From: Planctomycetaceae bacterium
GTDB taxonomy: Bacteria; Planctomycetota; Phycisphaerae; Tepidisphaerales; Tepidisphaeraceae
Length of the DNA: 64,000 bases
Direction: 5' to 3'
Assembly: GCA_027487775.1 (NCBI GenBank)
Contig: JAIYCY010000030.1
Span: forward strand, 62,001-126,000
The stretch's first letter is position 1. Each line of letters opens with the position of its first letter. This document shows, in pieces, positions 24,312 through 33,570 of the stretch. The translations under genes and the position numbers were made by a program. The notes beneath the pieces were generated by a model, which had not been told where the DNA came from, made no database searches, and saw only the letters and a program-made list of their open reading frames with translations.

Positions 24312-25502
24312 TCAGTGTTTCAGCGTTCCGTTTTCCACCAGAGGCGTGCCGTCGACGGTGACGGTGCTGCCGGGGAGGAATCCGCCGAAGAAGTACGCCG
24401 AGTCGTTCGAGCCGCCGGCCCATGAGTTGCCGCCGATGCCGAGCGACACCATGCCTGCCGGGACCCAGGTCAGCAGTTTCGGCGACTGCTTCACCGCCGG
24501 GTTGATGCCGACGTCGAAGATCGCGAACTCATCCTTGCCCGCGCCGGCCGCGTCGTACTGCGCCTTGATCGCGTCGAATCCGCTGCCGCCGGTCATTGAT
24601 GTCACTTTGCCGGCCTTCAGTTCGATGGTCACGCCGGTGACCTCCGTGCCCATGAACAGCACGCGATCAAAGACGATTTTTCCGTTGGCACTACCGACGA
24701 CCGGGGTGGTGTAGACCTCGCCCGCGGGTAGCCAGACCGTCGTCGCAGCGCCGCCCTTGGCTTTGTCTTCATCCGAGATCACGCCGTCCGACACGAACAC
24801 CGGCCGGCTCTCGATGCCGAACGACAGGTCGGTCCCGTTCGGATGGGTCACGCGCACCTGCTTGCCACTCTCGAACACGCCTTTGATCTTCGCACCGCGG
24901 GCCTGAAGCGCCTTGTAGTCGACGTTCACGCCCGCCCAAAACGTCTTCGACAGCTCATCCACGCTCATGCCATATTGCTTCGCGGTGGCTTCGGTCGGGA
25001 ACAGGCCGTTGCCGAGGCTGACTTGCTTCACGCCGCGTTTCATGAACGCTTCGAACACCGGCATGCCCGCCTTGCCGCGGGCCATCATGCGCTCCGGCGA
25101 CGCGTCGGCGAAGAGCGCGGGATTCTGCATCGACTCGATCGAAATGGTGGCATCCACGATTTGCGCGAGCGCGAGTGAGAACCCGTCGGTCTGGCTGTCG
25201 AGCGCCGCCGGCACTTCGTCGTACATCCGTCGGGCCAATTCATCGCTGCCCACGCTCACGATCGGAAACGCGCCTTTCTTCCGCACTTCCACGGCGATGC
25301 TCTCCAGCAGCGCCATGTCCGTCAGCCGACCGCTGATTATCACCTTCTCGCCCGCCTTGATGTTGCCTGCCGACTCCACCAGTGTGCGTGCCGTCACCTG
25401 GGTCATCGCACTCGAATCGCTCGCTTCGGTGGCCCACACAGGGTGTCCAGCCGCCAGAACGCCCGCACAAAATGCCGCTGAGAGTAACTTCGAACATCGC
25501 AT
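24312..25502 (-). CDS. Exported M29-type aminopeptidase homologue, metal ligands apparently lost
   Basis: 396 residues with a signal peptide (LLSAAFCAGVLAAGHPVWA). The overall order matches the thermophilic aminopeptidase (M29) family: an N-terminal Rossmann-like part (AGEKVIISGRLTDMALLESI), THPNGTDLSF, then WLPAGEVYTTPV, where the Glu is the first metal ligand, and a C-terminal VDGTPLVENG. Known enzymes carry a His in a GxxHIA-type motif and an SxxHxD motif near the end; here the corresponding stretches read MVSLGIGGN and NDSAYFFGG, without those His and Asp residues. It may be a non-catalytic relative or use other ligands. AGGAG lies six bases before the ATG. It is divergent from the sigma/kinase pair at 25.7 kb. 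Confidence 0.72.
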   Translation of the reverse strand: MRCSKLLSAAFCAGVLAAGHPVWATEASDSSAMTQVTARTLVESAGNIKAGEKVIISGRLTDMALLESIAVEVRKKGAFPIVSVGSDELARRMYDEVPAALDSQTDGFSLALAQIVDATISIESMQNPALFADASPERMMARGKAGMPVFEAFMKRGVKQVSLGNGLFPTEATAKQYGMSVDELSKTFWAGVNVDYKALQARGAKIKGVFESGKQVRVTHPNGTDLSFGIESRPVFVSDGVISDEDKAKGGAATTVWLPAGEVYTTPVVGSANGKIVFDRVLFMGTEVTGVTIELKAGKVTSMTGGSGFDAIKAQYDAAGAGKDEFAIFDVGINPAVKQSPKLLTWVPAGMVSLGIGGNSWAGGSNDSAYFFGGFLPGSTVTVDGTPLVENGTLKH

Positions 25503-25680
25503 CACGATCTCCTGTTTGAAAGCAAACCTTTTGCCCTCGACATTCGGGGGCGTCGGTCTCTAAGCGACAGCGTGTGCAAGCGAGCGACACGAATGATTGA
25601 GAATCTTCGACGGCGATCGACGTCGCGTTGAAATGCTCGAGGTTGTTCCACGCAGGTTGTCTGGGAGTTAGCATCAATGC

Positions 25681-26283
25681 ATGTCTTCGTCCGACGGTGA
25701 TTACAACGACGCAACTATTCTGTTAAATGCCGCGGCCGGTGGTGATCGGGCGGCTGCGGATCGATTGCTGCCGCTGGTGTACGAGCAACTGCGGCAGGCG
25801 GCCCAACTCAATCTTTCGAACGAACGTGTCGGCCACACGCTGACCGCGACCGCACTCGTTCACGAGGCGTACTTGAAGCTCGTCGGGCCGCGCGAGGTGC
25901 CGTGGGCGGGGCAGGCGCACTTCTACACCGCTGCGGCGGAGGCGATGCGGCGTGTGTTGCTCGATCACGCCAGATCGCGTGGCCGCGAAAAGCGCGGCGG
26001 TGTCGACGGCAAACCTGCCCGGCGCGTCGATTTTTCGTCCGTCGCGGATCTGGCGGCTGCGGAAAATGTCGAAGAAATCCTGTCGTTCGATGACGCGCTG
26101 CGTCGCTTGGAGGGTGAATCGGTGGATGCTGCCCGCGTCGTTCAACTCCGGTTCTTCGCCGGGCTGAGCGTAGAGCAGACCGCGAAAGCGATGGCGGTGT
26201 CAGACCGCACCGTGAATCGGCTCTGGACGTTCGCGCGTGCGTGGCTGCACCGGGCGCTTGGCGGGGCCTTGACGAAGGAATGA
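25681..26283 (+). CDS. ECF-type RNA polymerase sigma factor (kinase-linked)
   Basis: 200 residues. Region 2 elements are HTLTATALVHEAYLKLVGP and RRVLLDHARSRGREKRGG. Region 4 is DAARVVQLRFFAGLSVEQTAKAMAVSDRTVNRLW. Similar in kind but not closely in sequence to the sigma factor at 17.3 kb. The kinase gene begins three bases after its stop. Confidence 0.9.
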   Translation: MSSSDGDYNDATILLNAAAGGDRAAADRLLPLVYEQLRQAAQLNLSNERVGHTLTATALVHEAYLKLVGPREVPWAGQAHFYTAAAEAMRRVLLDHARSRGREKRGGVDGKPARRVDFSSVADLAAAENVEEILSFDDALRRLEGESVDAARVVQLRFFAGLSVEQTAKAMAVSDRTVNRLWTFARAWLHRALGGALTKE

Positions 26284-26286
26284 AGC

Positions 26287-29200
26287 ATGTCTGATTCCAA
26301 CCGCGTGCAAGACATTCTGGTCGCCGCCAGCGAACTCCCGCCCGAGCAGCGCTCGGCATTTCTCGATGCCCAATGTGGCGGCGATGTGGCGCTTCGTGCA
26401 GAGGTCGAGTCGCTGCTGAGGTCTCTCGATCAGGCCGGGCAGTTCCTATCCTCGCCGACGTCCGACGTCCCGGCACAACCGCCGGCCACGGTTCTGAAAG
26501 GCAGCGCACGCATCCCGTCGCCGATCGATGAGTCTGCCGGCACGCGGATCGGCCCGTACAAGCTCCTTCAACTCATCGGTGAGGGCGGCTTCGGCACGGT
26601 CTTTATGGCCGAGCAGGAGAAGCCCGTCGTTCGCAAGGTCGCGCTCAAGATCATCAAGCTCGGCATGGACACGCGTCAGGTCGTCGCGCGGTTCGAGCAG
26701 GAGCGGCAGGCGCTTGCGATGATGGACCACGCCAACATCGCGCGCGTGTTCGACGCCGGCGCGACCGAGACCGGCCGGCCGTTCTTTGTGATGGAACTGG
26801 TCAAAGGCGACCCGATCGTCGAGTACTGCGACAAGAACAACCTGAGCATCGAAGACCGACTCGAACTCTTCGCGCAGGTCTGCAATGCCGTCCAGCACGC
26901 GCACACCAAGGGGATCATCCACCGCGACATCAAGCCGTCGAACATCCTGGTCAGCACGCAGGACGGCCGGCCTCACACGAAGGTCATCGACTTCGGCATC
27001 GCCAAAGCCACCGCGAGCAAGCTGACCGAAAAGACGCTATTCACAGAGATGAAGCAGCTCATCGGCACGCCGGAGTACATGAGCCCCGAGCAGGCCGAGG
27101 GGAATCTGGATATCGACACGCGGACGGACGTCTACTCTCTGGGCGTGCTGCTGTACGAACTGCTCACCGGCACGACGCCGTTCAGCGCCAGAGAGCTTCG
27201 CTCAGCCGCGTACGCGGAGATTCAGCGGATCATCCGCGAGGTCGAGCCGCCCAAGCCCAGCACGCGTCTGAGCAACAACACCGACACGATCGCCAGCGTC
27301 GCAGCGAATCGGCGCACCGAGCCGCGCAAGCTCGGCACCCTGGTCCGAGGCGAACTGGACTGGATCGTGATGAAGGCGTTGGAGAAAGACCGCCAGCGCC
27401 GCTACGAGACCGCGAACGGACTTGCGACGGACGTGCGGCGTTACCTTTCGGGTGAAGCCGTCGTCGCAGCGCCGCCGAGTGCGGTTTATCGCGCGAGGAA
27501 GTTCGTCCGTCGCAATCGCGTGATGGTGATGGCCAGCAGTGCGGTTGCGCTCGCGCTCGTCCTGGGCCTCGCGGGAACGGCATGGCAAGCCAATCGCGCC
27601 GCAGCGCAGCGCGATGATGCGATTGCCGCGCGTGAAGGCGAGAAGCAGCAGCGCCTCGCGGCCGAGGTCGAGCGCTCCAAGGCCGACAAAATTGCCGAAT
27701 TCATGTCCGAGATGCTCAAGGGCGTCGGCCCGAGCGTCGCCCGTGGTCGCGACATCACGATGCTCAAGGAGATGATGGACGCCGCCGCGGCGCGCATCGA
27801 CAACGGCGACCTCCGTGATTCCCCCGACGCTGAGCTGCGCCTGCGCAATACCATCGGCGACAGCTATCGCGAGCTCGCCCTTTACGACGCCGCACAGCGC
27901 ATGCACGAGCCGGCGCTCGCGTTGGCCCGTTCCATGCACTCCGGCGACCACGCCGACACGGTCACTGCAATCACCAGCCTCGCGATGTTGCGCCTGGCGC
28001 GCGGCGATCTCGCAGGGGCCGAGTCGCTCTTTCGCGAGTCGCTCGAAATGACCCAGCGACTTTCGCCGGGCGACCGCCTGAATCTTGCCATCGAACTGTC
28101 GAATCTCGCGAGCGTACTCAACCGCCGCGGCAACCGCGCCGCCGCCGAGTCGCTCGCGCGCGAGTCGCTGGCGATGAGGAGGCGACTATTCGCGCCAGAC
28201 TCGATTGAAGTAGCGGAAGGGTTGAGCGGTCTCGCTTCAATCCTCGGAAATCGTGACGATCTTGCGAGCGCCGAGTCGCTCTACCGAGAAGCGCTGGGCG
28301 TCTATCAACGGCACTACACCGCCGATCATCCCGACATCGCGCTGGCCCTCAACAACGTCGCGGCCGTCGTTCAGTCGCGTGGCGACCTTGCCGGCGCGGA
28401 AGCCCTCTATCGGGAAGCACTGGCCATCCGCAGGCGCCTTCATCCCAACGATCATCCCGACGTTGCCATGAGTCTGAACAACCTCGCCAGCGTGCAGAGC
28501 GACCGCAGCAACTTCGCCGACGCAGAGGTTCTTTACCGCGAGGCACTGGCCATCCGGCAGCGCCTGTTTTCCGGCGACCACCCCAACGTGGCCACGAGCC
28601 TGAACAACGTCGGCTCCGTCCTTCAGGATCAAGGCAAGCTCGATGAGGCCGAGCCGCTCTATCGACAAGCACTGGCGATGAATCAACGCCTCTATCAAGG
28701 CGATCACGCGCGCATCGCCACCAGCCTGAACAGCCTTGCATACCTTCTTCGAGAGCGCGGCGATCTGGCCGCCGCCGAGCCGCTCTATCGACAGTCTTTG
28801 GAGATGAGACAACGCCTGTACGGCGCCGACCATTCGAGCATCGTCACCAGCCTGAACAATCTCGCGACCGTGCTGTACACCCGCGGGGATGTCGTCGGGG
28901 CACAAGCGCTGTTTCAGCAAGCGCTGGACATGACCCGCCGGCTCAATCCCGGCGATCATCCGGATGTCGCTTTGGCGCTGAACAATCTCGCGACGCTGCT
29001 TCAGGACACTGACCTTACCCGCGCCGAGCCGCTGCTGCGCGAGGCGATGGAAATCCGCCGCCGCGTGCTCGGCCCGGACAACCCGCAGTCACTTCAGTCG
29101 GCCCACAAACTGGCCGCCGTCCTCATCAAGCTCGGCCGCTACGCTGAAGCCGTGCCGATCGTCGAAGCCTGCATCGACGGCTACACCCAAAAGTCCGGCC

Positions 29201-29442
29201 CCGCACACATCCGAACCCTCACCGTGATCGAGCTGGCGAAAAATCTCTACATGCTCTGGGACAAGGCCGACCCCGGCAAAGGACACGATGCGAAGGCGGC
29301 AGAGTGGAAGACAAAGCTCGAACAACTCCAGGCGACAACCAGACCCGCCGCCACGAGTCAACCCGCATCGAGTCAACCCACAGGGAATCAACCCGCATCG
29401 AGTCAACCCGCCGTGCCGCCCGCGTCCACGCACCCCAACTGA
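26287..29442 (+). CDS. Membrane Ser/Thr kinase with about twelve TPR repeats
   Basis: 1051 residues. The kinase domain (about 90-400) has GEGGFGTVF, ALKII, HRDIKPSNIL, DFGIAKA and PEYMSPEQ. A transmembrane helix (VMVMASSAVALALVLGLAG) near 415-435 leads to a coiled segment, then roughly a dozen 42-residue TPR units of the form LNNLA.VLQ..GDLA.AEPLYREAL...R, typical of kinesin-light-chain-like repeats. The tail is a Thr/Ser/Gln/Pro low-complexity stretch built from SQPAS units. Co-transcribed with the upstream sigma factor. Confidence 0.93.
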   Translation: MSDSNRVQDILVAASELPPEQRSAFLDAQCGGDVALRAEVESLLRSLDQAGQFLSSPTSDVPAQPPATVLKGSARIPSPIDESAGTRIGPYKLLQLIGEGGFGTVFMAEQEKPVVRKVALKIIKLGMDTRQVVARFEQERQALAMMDHANIARVFDAGATETGRPFFVMELVKGDPIVEYCDKNNLSIEDRLELFAQVCNAVQHAHTKGIIHRDIKPSNILVSTQDGRPHTKVIDFGIAKATASKLTEKTLFTEMKQLIGTPEYMSPEQAEGNLDIDTRTDVYSLGVLLYELLTGTTPFSARELRSAAYAEIQRIIREVEPPKPSTRLSNNTDTIASVAANRRTEPRKLGTLVRGELDWIVMKALEKDRQRRYETANGLATDVRRYLSGEAVVAAPPSAVYRARKFVRRNRVMVMASSAVALALVLGLAGTAWQANRAAAQRDDAIAAREGEKQQRLAAEVERSKADKIAEFMSEMLKGVGPSVARGRDITMLKEMMDAAAARIDNGDLRDSPDAELRLRNTIGDSYRELALYDAAQRMHEPALALARSMHSGDHADTVTAITSLAMLRLARGDLAGAESLFRESLEMTQRLSPGDRLNLAIELSNLASVLNRRGNRAAAESLARESLAMRRRLFAPDSIEVAEGLSGLASILGNRDDLASAESLYREALGVYQRHYTADHPDIALALNNVAAVVQSRGDLAGAEALYREALAIRRRLHPNDHPDVAMSLNNLASVQSDRSNFADAEVLYREALAIRQRLFSGDHPNVATSLNNVGSVLQDQGKLDEAEPLYRQALAMNQRLYQGDHARIATSLNSLAYLLRERGDLAAAEPLYRQSLEMRQRLYGADHSSIVTSLNNLATVLYTRGDVVGAQALFQQALDMTRRLNPGDHPDVALALNNLATLLQDTDLTRAEPLLREAMEIRRRVLGPDNPQSLQSAHKLAAVLIKLGRYAEAVPIVEACIDGYTQKSGPAHIRTLTVIELAKNLYMLWDKADPGKGHDAKAAEWKTKLEQLQATTRPAATSQPASSQPTGNQPASSQPAVPPASTHPN

Positions 29443-29816
29443 TGACGAAGATCGCCTCCTTGCCCGCCGATCGCCGGTTGGGGGATGGTCTTGGAGCGAA
29501 AGATGGCCGACCCCGCGCCTCTCGCCGAGTCCGATCTCCCTTCCGCCGGGCGGGGTGGGGTTGTATGATTCTCCGAGGTCAGATCGCCGGGGGCGAAGGC
29601 AGCGCCTTCGCAAGCGTCCGTGCGTGGCGGGGGTGCATCGGCGAGGCCGCGATTTCGTGGGATGGAACTGCATTCGGCGCGGTGAACTCGCCCTTGATCC
29701 CACGACGCTGAGGGGGTGATGGTACCGGAGGGCAGCTCGCACATAGTCTGTGCAAACCCACGGGAACTCTTGACTATATCATTGTATTTAGCAAGCTTGT
29801 GTCCGAAGGGATGGGC
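29443..29816. repeat. Non-coding stretch carrying two dispersed repeat segments
   Basis: 29458-29510 (CCGCCGATCGCCGGTTGGGG core) recurs inverted at 36618-36665. 29535-29635 (CTTCCGCCGGGCGGGGTGGG, then a GTATGATTCT segment and a CGTCCGTGCGTGGCGGGGG end) recurs inverted at 42105-42220. No gene is seen in the interval. Confidence 0.75.
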
Positions 29817-30884
29817 ATGGATAGAAAAGACGTCAAACTGCTTTTCGATTTCGTCGACGAAGCCTGCACAAACCGGCAAATCCAAGAATTGCTTCGGAAG
29901 AAGAAGGCAGACGGTGCCAAAGTCAGGATCGGTCAGAGCGCCGAGGAAATCTCGTCGAATCTGAGAGAGGCGTACGACCGCGGCGTCGTCACTCTGTCAG
30001 ACTTGACGGAGCTACTTGCTGTTGGAGAGGAAAACGGTCGGCAGCACATTTTTTTCTATCGAGTCAAACAGCAATCACTTTCCAAATACGGCGATCCCGC
30101 GAAGTTGCACAGCCGATTGCATTCCAAGTTGTCGCTACGCGACGGACAACTCCCCCACTTCGTGTTGAAGCCGCGCGAGCGAACACTGTCCGACATCCGT
30201 TTGCAGGAGCTCAACGCGGACGTGACAAACATCATCGTCAAATGGTACTCAGGGCGAGAGTACGAAGAGGAAATCGATCGGAAAACTGAGACACGTGATG
30301 GGGAACGCATCATCATTCGAGAGAGTAAGGTGGTGGAAGTGCGACTCGTGTCACTCGCGCGCTTCCATCCTCGAGGCCTGCTTGAGATTCGGGTACCGAC
30401 GGGTACCAGGGAATCGAGGAAGACTTGCTTGGCAGAGCTAAACTCGATTTGGCAGTTTATCAACGAAGTATTCGACAAGAGAGATTTCATCGAACTCGAC
30501 TTGTGCGAGGCGATGCACAAATTGTACGCCGACGCATCTAAGCCCCGTTGCAGGCACCGTGTCTGTGGCACACAGGCTGCGGACGGCGGTGCGACCGCAG
30601 AGTTCAATCCCGCAATAGAAGGGCAAGACCTGTTTTCCTCACAGAGACACAGAGAAGCAATGGCCCATTACGAAACGGTCAAGCGACTAGACGTGTGGTG
30701 GCGGTCCCCATTTATGAAGGGCGAAAAACGCAACGGAGCCGCGAAAACTGATCCCGCTGATGAAATCCGGGGCCAAATGGGAATCTACGAGACCCACGGG
30801 ATAAGATTTGGATCTAAGCGAACCGGTGAAGAGATGGACTACGTGATCAACCGGATTTGGGATTACGCCAAACCGAAGCGATAG
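29817..30884 (+). CDS. Unrecognised protein, first gene of a three-gene accessory operon
   Basis: About 355 residues, no signal peptide or membrane segment. The N-terminal ~80 residues look helical (LFDFVDEACTNRQIQELLRK), then a long beta/alpha region with many charged residues (QELNADVTNIIVKWYSG; GERIIIRESKVVEVRLVSLA) and a C-terminal segment containing a CRHRVCG cysteine cluster. I recognise no family. GAAGGG six bases before the ATG at 29817 decides the start over the GTG at 29799 and ATG at 29811. Base composition is lower in GC than the neighbours, and repeats flank the operon, suggesting acquisition. Confidence 0.7.
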   Translation: MDRKDVKLLFDFVDEACTNRQIQELLRKKKADGAKVRIGQSAEEISSNLREAYDRGVVTLSDLTELLAVGEENGRQHIFFYRVKQQSLSKYGDPAKLHSRLHSKLSLRDGQLPHFVLKPRERTLSDIRLQELNADVTNIIVKWYSGREYEEEIDRKTETRDGERIIIRESKVVEVRLVSLARFHPRGLLEIRVPTGTRESRKTCLAELNSIWQFINEVFDKRDFIELDLCEAMHKLYADASKPRCRHRVCGTQAADGGATAEFNPAIEGQDLFSSQRHREAMAHYETVKRLDVWWRSPFMKGEKRNGAAKTDPADEIRGQMGIYETHGIRFGSKRTGEEMDYVINRIWDYAKPKR

Positions 30885-30898
30885 GTGCCATTGTGGGC

Positions 30899-31210
30899 AT
30901 GAGTTCTTTCGATCAAGTTCTTGATTGGGTTGGCAAGCAGCAGGCGGGCCTACCGATCGTGCCATCGCTCGCGGCGCATGACCTTTCAGGTCAAGTTGAC
31001 GCAGTCGAGATCGCCAAGGCCATGGCGCAGATGAGTCAGAAGGGGATCTTGCGCCGGGTCTTCGCCGTTAGGACACCATCCGGGACTATTCTGCGGAAAA
31101 CGTACCCGAGCGCTAGCAAGATCGACCCCGTCGTGTTCGACCAGTTCAACCGGGAGATCAGAGAGGATGATCTGGAGGTCGTTCCAGCCTTCGAAAGGGT
31201 CAAAAAATGA
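30899..31210 (+). CDS. Unrecognised small protein, second gene of the accessory operon
   Basis: About 103 residues, soluble, mixed alpha/beta: DWVGKQQAGLPIVPSLAAHD, then LRRVFAVRTPSGTILRKTYP and a charged end. No family recognised. The ATG at 30899 lies 14 bases after the previous stop. The stop overlaps the next start as ATGA, so translation is probably coupled. Confidence 0.65.
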   Translation: MSSFDQVLDWVGKQQAGLPIVPSLAAHDLSGQVDAVEIAKAMAQMSQKGILRRVFAVRTPSGTILRKTYPSASKIDPVVFDQFNREIREDDLEVVPAFERVKK

Positions 31211-31902
31211 CCCAAGAGGAGCTGCCGGATGAAATTGCGCGTTACCTCGACGCACCATTAGCCGGCCGGAACGAGACGCTGGCCGCCGAGGAGTGCTTGG
31301 GCAGACTACTCGGCAATCAAGATGAAGATACGAAAGCGCTCATCTGGGCGCTGCTAGAGATGATCAAAAGGATGCAGGCAGACTTCACAGCAAAGGAATT
31401 ACTGCTGTCCGAACTAAGAGATCAGTTGAAAGCCGCCAAGACGACGAACATTCACAACAACCTGAATCAGGTCGCACAAGCAGGCGAGGGGAACAGCGCA
31501 GCAGCAGCAGCAGGAGAACGGAACATGTCAAACAACATCAACGTCGGCGGAAGCGCAATCATCAACATCGACTCGTATCTTCAGAATGTGACAAACACGA
31601 TTGGCGCGTCTGATTCACTCAACTCGAACGAGAAAACACAGCTGGAGGCGCTTGTCAAAGCCCTCGGCACGGCGTTGAAACCCGTCGAACAATCCCACAA
31701 GGGTGAAACAGAGGCGATTCTCGAAGCCGCCCAAAGGGCCGTCAACGTTGCCAGCAAGCCCGCGGCTGAGCGAAAAAAGTCAATTCTCGATCTAACCGCC
31801 AGTGGGCTGAAGGCTGCTGCCGAGACAGTAAAAGACATTGCACCCCTCGTCCTAACAACCGCCCTCGAAGTCTGTCGGTTTATACAAGGATTGGCCGATT
31901 GA
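31207..31902 (+). CDS. Unrecognised protein, third gene of the accessory operon
   Basis: 231 residues. An N-terminal helical part (about 1-85, with LLEMIKRMQADFTAKELLLS likely coiled coil) is followed by an Asn-rich strand-forming stretch (NIHNNLNQVAQ; NMSNNINVGGSAIINIDSYL) and a C-terminal helical region ending in a moderately hydrophobic helix (DIAPLVLTTALEVCRFIQGL). Such Asn-rich strand segments next to helical bundles occur in some bacterial conflict-system proteins, but I cannot name a family. Confidence 0.7.
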   Translation: MTQEELPDEIARYLDAPLAGRNETLAAEECLGRLLGNQDEDTKALIWALLEMIKRMQADFTAKELLLSELRDQLKAAKTTNIHNNLNQVAQAGEGNSAAAAAGERNMSNNINVGGSAIINIDSYLQNVTNTIGASDSLNSNEKTQLEALVKALGTALKPVEQSHKGETEAILEAAQRAVNVASKPAAERKKSILDLTASGLKAAAETVKDIAPLVLTTALEVCRFIQGLAD

Positions 31903-31939
31903 GTGGCTAGAGTGGGCAGAATCCCTTCCCACCATTGCC

Positions 31940-32050
31940 GGGTGCCCCAACTTGTACTCAAGTTGGGGAAGGTAGTGTGCTGTCGGATCGTTTGAGTTTT
32001 CCACTGGCGTTCAATGGCCTTCCCCGACTTGAGTACAAGTCGGGGCACCC
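31940..32050 (-). repeat. 111-bp palindromic repeat, copy 1
   Basis: Dispersed element whose ends are each self-complementary: GGTGCCCCAACTTGTACTCA, with its complement AAGTTGGGG, at the left and GACTTGAGTACAAGTCGGGG at the right. The core carries the GGCCATTGAACG(T/C)CAGTGG sequence in reverse orientation relative to the other copies. It ends the three-gene operon and could act as a transcription terminator. Confidence 0.85.
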
Positions 32051-32267
32051 GCACCCGTGCCGGTGATGGTTGGAGCGCACGAGCGATCTCGCAGGTGTTG
32101 CCAATGGGTGGGTAGGGATTCCTGACGGGATGTTGGGCCGTCTCATTGTTGCATCAGGAGCCGTGTAGGGTGCATGAAATGCACCTTTCGTGATTCAAGG
32201 TCGGTTGTCTTCTCGAAGGTGCGTTGCACGCACCCTACGGGTCTACGGGTCTCCTCCGCCGGGTGCC

Positions 32268-32366
32268 GGGTGCCACGACTTGTACCCAAGTCGTGGGATG
32301 CTCGGCTGAGTTAAACCGCGATGTCGATCCGGGCCTTTCACGACTTGGGTACAAGTCGTGGCACCC
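32268..32366 (+). repeat. Diverged palindromic repeat, copy 2
   Basis: Same architecture as the 111-bp family, but arms read GGGTGCCACGACTTGTACCC and GACTTGGGTACAAGTCGTGG with an unrelated core. It shows that arms and core evolve separately. Confidence 0.7.
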
Positions 32367-32391
32367 AGCACCCGGCAGTGCGGATTCGATC

Positions 32392-32740
32392 GAAACTGAG
32401 GCGCGTTCGCGCGAACGTGACTCGCGCTCGACGGAATCTGGGGCGCGCTCGATGGAATTCGAGTCGTCACGAATGGAAACCGGAGCGCGCACGACGGAAC
32501 GCGCACTGCACTCGATCGAATTCGGTCCGCCACGAATGGAATGCCGTCTGCGCTCGATGGAATTTCGCGCGCGTTCGATGGCATTCGTCGCGCGCTCAAT
32601 GGAATGTGCGGCGTGCTCGATGGAAGACGCACTGAATTCGTAAGAACGCGCATCCATTTCGTTTGAATGTGATCCGCATTCGATGGAATGCGAAACGAAT
32701 TCCATGGAAATCGCTCCGGATTCCGCGGAATTCGAGCGGT
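32392..32740. repeat. 21-bp-period degenerate array (CGCTCGATGGAAT units)
   Basis: About 15 imperfect 21-bp units built around GCGCTCGATGGAAT-N7, in both orientations towards the right end. Because 21 is a multiple of three, both strands carry long spurious ORFs with heptapeptide repeats (ARSMEFx, SIERxxx); I treat these as non-coding. Confidence 0.8.
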
Positions 32741-32808
32741 GTTCTTGGCGATTGCGCTCGTTCATTTCGGACGACGCCGGGGTTGATCTGGAAAACATGT
32801 GATTATGG

Positions 32809-33189
32809 GTGGCAGCGTACGCGTTGGGTGCGCGGAACATAGGCCATCAAACATGGAGGGAGCCAGTCCGCTGGCTCCGTGGATATCGATCGACGCTCCC
32901 GGCGGCGAAGGATCGCCGTCCTAAAGTCGAGCCGACGCGCTCGCCGGGCGGGTTCTACTTCGGCAAACGGCCGTCGGCGAGCGTGTCGGAGGAACCCGCC
33001 AAGCCGAAGAAGATCAAGAAGAACAACCCCGAACTCGCGGCGAAGGCGCGCGAGCTGCGCGATCGATACATGGAACAGTTCAACGCGAATCCTGGCTTGC
33101 TATCGACGGGCAAGTATGAGGTTGCCCGGCTGGTCGATGGGTCGGTGAGGGTGGATGCATCGCCGATGAAGATACTGAAAGCCGCGTAA
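32809..33189 (+). CDS. Uncharacterised small basic protein
   Basis: Up to 126 residues; the start is uncertain (GTG at 32809 or later). The C-terminal two thirds look coding: GGFYFGKRPSASVSEEPAKP, a Lys-rich hinge, then NPELAAKARELRDRYMEQFN and GKYEVARLVDGSVRVDAS. The last motif resembles tails of other planctomycete hypothetical proteins that I recall without a known function. An 8-bp inverted repeat (GGAGCCAG-TCCG-CTGGCTCC, 32859-32878) lies inside the proposed 5' part and suggests the true start is downstream. Confidence 0.45.
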   Translation: MAAYALGARNIGHQTWREPVRWLRGYRSTLPAAKDRRPKVEPTRSPGGFYFGKRPSASVSEEPAKPKKIKKNNPELAAKARELRDRYMEQFNANPGLLSTGKYEVARLVDGSVRVDASPMKILKAA

Positions 33190-33570
33190 TCAGCTCGGCG
33201 GACGCATCATTGTCGACGCCCTGTACTGCCTGCCCGATCGCACGCCGATCATCGCACTTTTCGCATCGGGATAGTCGGTCGTGCTGTACACGATTCGACT
33301 GTTGCCGATGACGATTTCATCGCCGGCCTTCAGGAGCGTTTCGACCACCATGTCCACGCCGTTGATCTGCACGCCGTTCGCGCTGCGTAAATCGATGGCC
33401 ACATGCTTCCCGTCACTCTCTGCGCGGATTTGCAGGTGATGACGCGAGATGAGGGGATCGATGATCTGAAACGTGCACTCTTCGTCGCGGCCGACATCGA
33501 CGAGCTTGTGGGCAAACAGACCGAAGAGTGTGCCGGTTGCCGGCCCTTCCACAACGACGAGACATGCCAT
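33190..33570 (-). CDS. FHA-domain protein
   Basis: 126 residues, essentially one forkhead-associated domain. GRDEECTFQI, the SRHHLQI motif and the RSANGVQINGV turn are the phosphothreonine-binding elements. The C-terminal ~30 residues are basic and probably disordered. With three Ser/Thr kinases in the window, a phospho-dependent partner role is plausible (inference). A GGAGAAA stretch upstream of the ATG serves as ribosome binding site. Confidence 0.85.
   Translation of the reverse strand: MACLVVVEGPATGTLFGLFAHKLVDVGRDEECTFQIIDPLISRHHLQIRAESDGKHVAIDLRSANGVQINGVDMVVETLLKAGDEIVIGNSRIVYSTTDYPDAKSAMIGVRSGRQYRASTMMRPPS

Noticed and set aside
32224-32840. Heptapeptide-repeat ORFs on both strands of the 21-bp array
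   Set aside because: Both strands are open only because the 21-bp period is a multiple of three; units vary without preserving residues, and no ribosome binding site was found.
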